DNA of 64,000 nucleotides. Origin: Pseudomonadota bacterium. GTDB taxonomy: Bacteria > Pseudomonadota > Alphaproteobacteria > Rickettsiales > Midichloriaceae. The stretch lies in assembly GCA_018242185.1 (NCBI GenBank), contig JAFECK010000002.1:24279-88278 (forward strand), in the 5' to 3' direction. The notes under the pieces were generated by a model. That model searched no databases, was not told the DNA's origin, and was given only the letters and a program-made list of their open reading frames with translations. The translations under genes and the position numbers were made by a program. Shown here one piece after another: positions 61,954 to 64,000 of this stretch (within the stretch, counting starts at the first letter, position 1; each line of letters opens with the position of its first letter).

Positions 61954-63102
61954 TTATCCGCCAAATAGGTAGAATTTCAGGTTTGGAATAATCCGACAAA
62001 AAGCCGAGACTTCTTGTATATCCGCTTGTGCCATTAGAGGACGAGTTAGCACTACCTTACCCTCAGAGGTCACCACTAAATCTGCCAGCTTTTCATCTTT
62101 TTTGATCGGCGCCACAAGCGGAGCATTGTAGACCAATTTAACTTCAGGATCAGCATGCATTTTAGGTAAAATCACAGCTATATTTTTATCTGCAATGATG
62201 GCAAGTTTTTTACTTTTTCCATAAGTAAGCGGCAGATCAGCGATTACCTGCCCTTGCTTGTATAACATCTTATAGTCAAAGTTGCCAAAACCGTAGTTGA
62301 GTAAACTTTCCGCCTCTTTCTTACGCGCTATTTCACTAGGTAATCCATTAATCACTCCAATCAGTCGTTGGCCATTCCGCTCAGCACTGATCACAATCCC
62401 ATAACCTCCGGCCTCAGTATGCCCGGTTTTTAAGCCATCAACCCCACCTATCCCCAACAACAGGTTACGATTACCTTGAGTGATGCCGTTATAACTAAAC
62501 TCTTTCTTAGTTAAATAAGGATAATATTGGGGAAAATCTCCTATTATGCGCGCACTCAGCAGCAGTAGGTCTCTGGCAGTGGAATAATGATTATCGTCTG
62601 GCAACCCACTAGAATTAGTAAAATGCGAATTACTCATCCCAAGCTGTTGCGCCACTTTATTCATCTGCTCTGCAAATGCTGGTTCATTGCCCGCCAATCC
62701 TTCTGCTACTGCAACACAGGCATCATTTCCTGATTGCACTGCGATCCCGTTGATAAGATCTTCGATACTCACTTGCGTGCCAACCTGCACAAACATCTTA
62801 GAACCACCTGTTTTCCAGGCATTCTCCGTGATATTTAATGTGTCAGTTAATTTTATTTTTCCCACTTCCAACTGTTTGTATAGCACGTATAGTGTCATCA
62901 GCTTGCTCATCGAGGATGGATATAGCTTCTCATCAGCTTTTTTCTCATATAGCACAGTGCCAGTATTATAATCTTGCAGTATAGCAAAATCCGCTGCTGT
63001 ATCGTAGGAATGTGCGATAACCGGGCAGAGCAGCGCCAATAAAATAGAAATTTTAAATGTGGTTTTTATATGCAAAATAACTCTTTGTATTTGCGCAATC
63101 AT
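61954..63102 (-). CDS. dacA: D-alanyl-D-alanine carboxypeptidase (PBP5/6 family)
   Basis: A 382-residue exported serine enzyme that removes the terminal D-Ala from peptidoglycan. A signal peptide (ISILLALLCPVIAHS) precedes the S-x-x-K motif PSSMSKLMTLY, the S-x-N motif VQSGNDACVAVAE, and the K-T-G motif LKTGHTEAGGYG. A C-terminal beta domain and amphipathic anchor (RIIPNLKFYLFGG) follow. The presence of this gene and pal implies a peptidoglycan wall. It is first in the operon, divergent from the IalB-like gene. Confidence 0.95.
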   Translation of the reverse strand: MIAQIQRVILHIKTTFKISILLALLCPVIAHSYDTAADFAILQDYNTGTVLYEKKADEKLYPSSMSKLMTLYVLYKQLEVGKIKLTDTLNITENAWKTGGSKMFVQVGTQVSIEDLINGIAVQSGNDACVAVAEGLAGNEPAFAEQMNKVAQQLGMSNSHFTNSSGLPDDNHYSTARDLLLLSARIIGDFPQYYPYLTKKEFSYNGITQGNRNLLLGIGGVDGLKTGHTEAGGYGIVISAERNGQRLIGVINGLPSEIARKKEAESLLNYGFGNFDYKMLYKQGQVIADLPLTYGKSKKLAIIADKNIAVILPKMHADPEVKLVYNAPLVAPIKKDEKLADLVVTSEGKVVLTRPLMAQADIQEVSAFCRIIPNLKFYLFGG

Positions 63103-63161
63103 TGTTTAACCTTTATGCTGTTTATTATAGGGTATTGTATTGCGAAATTAGGTGGTGATCA

Positions 63162-63668
63162 ATGAGAAAATGGATAGGGATGATATCAGCAGCAGCAATT
63201 TCTGTGTTGTTAGCAACTGCGCATGCGGCTGAACCTAAGAAATTACGCACTTTTGCGGAATGGGAAGTATACTTAGAAGATCTGGGTGATGGAGAGCACG
63301 TGTGTCATGCAGTAGCAAAGCCGTATCGTAGCAAGGTGTTCCACGGCATACGCGACAATCCTTTTACAGCAGTCACTTACCAACATGGCACTTATACTTT
63401 TACTGCTTATCCAGGTTTCTCAATGGATCAGGCCATACCACCTGTAGTAATAGTTGGAGAGAAAAAAATACCACTGAAAGTAGTGCGCGATACACAAGCG
63501 CTTACTCACAGCTATGTCGTGGATTTGAGCGTTTTCAACCATGCGCTGGCCAACCATGGCAATTTCACGGTGCATAGCTACAGCAGCCATGAACGCAGCG
63601 CTATAGATGTTTATTCGCTAGAAGGATTGATTAAGGCAAATAACTTTATGCGCGACCACTGTAATTGA
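63162..63668 (+). CDS. Secreted IalB-like (invasion-associated locus B) protein
   Basis: A 168-residue exported protein. A signal peptide (MRKWIGMISAAAISVLLATAHA) precedes a beta-rich domain: AEWEVYLED, CHAVAKPYRS (a conserved cysteine), YTFTAYPGFSMDQAIPPV, and a closing IDVYSLEGLIKANNFM. This resembles the IalB family known from Bartonella, which is widespread in alphaproteobacteria; its molecular role is unclear. It is followed by a small membrane protein 23 bp later. Confidence 0.75.
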   Translation: MRKWIGMISAAAISVLLATAHAAEPKKLRTFAEWEVYLEDLGDGEHVCHAVAKPYRSKVFHGIRDNPFTAVTYQHGTYTFTAYPGFSMDQAIPPVVIVGEKKIPLKVVRDTQALTHSYVVDLSVFNHALANHGNFTVHSYSSHERSAIDVYSLEGLIKANNFMRDHCN

Positions 63669-63691
63669 TTTCTCGTGCAAGGGGGGATAGA

Positions 63692-63904
63692 ATGTTTGTA
63701 TGGCTGCGTGAATTGATCTCTAGCGCTTTTACCTTCTTCATATGCTTGGTTGGTATTGCAGCACTGATGGACCCAGATGTCGCCTTTATGCGAATCGAAG
63801 AGTTGGCGGCGCAGATTTTTCAATTCCTGCAGGATCAAACCCAAGATGCTCCAGGCCAGCTCAACAATTTTCTTGATGATCTAAAGCGTCAATTAGGGCG
63901 ATAG
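63692..63904 (+). CDS. Small single-helix membrane protein
   Basis: A 70-residue protein with one N-terminal membrane helix (LISSAFTFFICLVGIAAL) and an amphipathic C-terminal part (IFQFLQDQTQDAPGQL). The ATG at 63692 is chosen for the G-rich ribosome binding site just before it (63681-63686). It lies 23 bp after the IalB-like gene and is likely in its operon. Not recognised. Confidence 0.6.
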   Translation: MFVWLRELISSAFTFFICLVGIAALMDPDVAFMRIEELAAQIFQFLQDQTQDAPGQLNNFLDDLKRQLGR

Positions 63905-64000
63905 AGCTGCCTTGCAAAATTTTTTCATTTTTTCTTTATCACCCCCTTCCACTATTTATTAGCTCAAGTTATACAGCGCATCATAGAAAATTTGAGAGTG

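Noticed and set aside
1-64000. CRISPR array, insertion sequence, prophage or rRNA.
   Set aside because: No spaced direct repeats, transposase, phage structural gene or rRNA sequence was recognised on either strand.

Overview
The window looks like chromosomal DNA of an alphaproteobacterium with a host-associated, Rickettsiales-like character. The sequence-level reasons are a short valyl-tRNA synthetase (829 aa) of the kind found in Rickettsia, a Rickettsia-like citrate synthase, isolated copies of genes that are clustered elsewhere (ruvB, pal, fabH, lolD, fixH), an IalB-type secreted protein, and many large Ala/Gln/Glu-rich proteins without recognisable enzymatic domains, several with ankyrin-like or coiled-coil features and paired hydrophobic segments. 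A CPD photolyase, a glucose-6-phosphate isomerase and LPS-type acyltransferases argue against the most reduced Rickettsia. The exact genus cannot be named from sequence reading alone.

Layout. 1-2330: a CqsS-like sensor kinase (probably cut by the window edge) and ruvB. 2327-8284: a 1985-residue ankyrin-type giant protein, whose stop codon shares the TTAA palindrome of the ruvB stop. 8500-15108: a MidA-like methyltransferase, a TAXI-type solute receptor, a small twin-CX3C secreted protein, a coiled-coil protein and a TPR-rich exported protein. 15396-23478: a type IV pilin-like protein with a textbook terminator, an orphan membrane-hairpin protein, mfd, and two tandem membrane paralogues. 23606-28164: glycosyltransferase, DegP-type protease, PhoB-type regulator and PlsC. 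28311-33494: pal, fabH, photolyase behind two tandem promoters and a long leader hairpin, a beta-helix-like protein, lolD, and rpmG (57 aa). 33713-40898: clpB, another tandem membrane paralogue pair, pgi, an LpxL-type acyltransferase and a HIT protein. 41047-48314: a 642-aa orphan preceded by a perfect 19-bp-arm inverted repeat, a periplasmic cyclophilin, valS, a small membrane protein and gltA. 48315-51656: a decayed fic gene with an unusual repeat cluster, a gamma-glutamylcyclotransferase-like protein, FixH, and an amino-acid ABC permease/ATPase pair. 51721-56325: an accessory island, the most unusual part of the window. 56330-63904: CorC/HlyC-like protein, trhO, ppa, rpsT, a fused RimB-RimK protein, fmt, dacA, an IalB-like protein and a small membrane protein.

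The most interesting segment is 51721-56325. A promoter whose -10 element is made by a 10-bp tandem repeat precedes two orphan proteins with C-terminal membrane hairpins. They are followed, behind their own promoter-like sequence, by a 160-aa protein whose first 90 residues align without gaps over the C-terminal half of eukaryotic ubiquitin (LLF..K.L.....Y......T.....LR). This, the giant ankyrin protein and the other hairpin proteins suggest a repertoire of host-interaction proteins. That is inference: no secretion signal or experiment is visible here.

Housekeeping logic: dacA-fmt-rimBK and rpsT-ppa-trhO form compact minus-strand operons; degP runs into a glycosyltransferase; the HIT gene runs into the LpxL-type acyltransferase; the cyclophilin gene abuts valS; ABC permease, ATPase and fixH overlap. 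No tRNA, rRNA, CRISPR array, insertion sequence or prophage was recognised.
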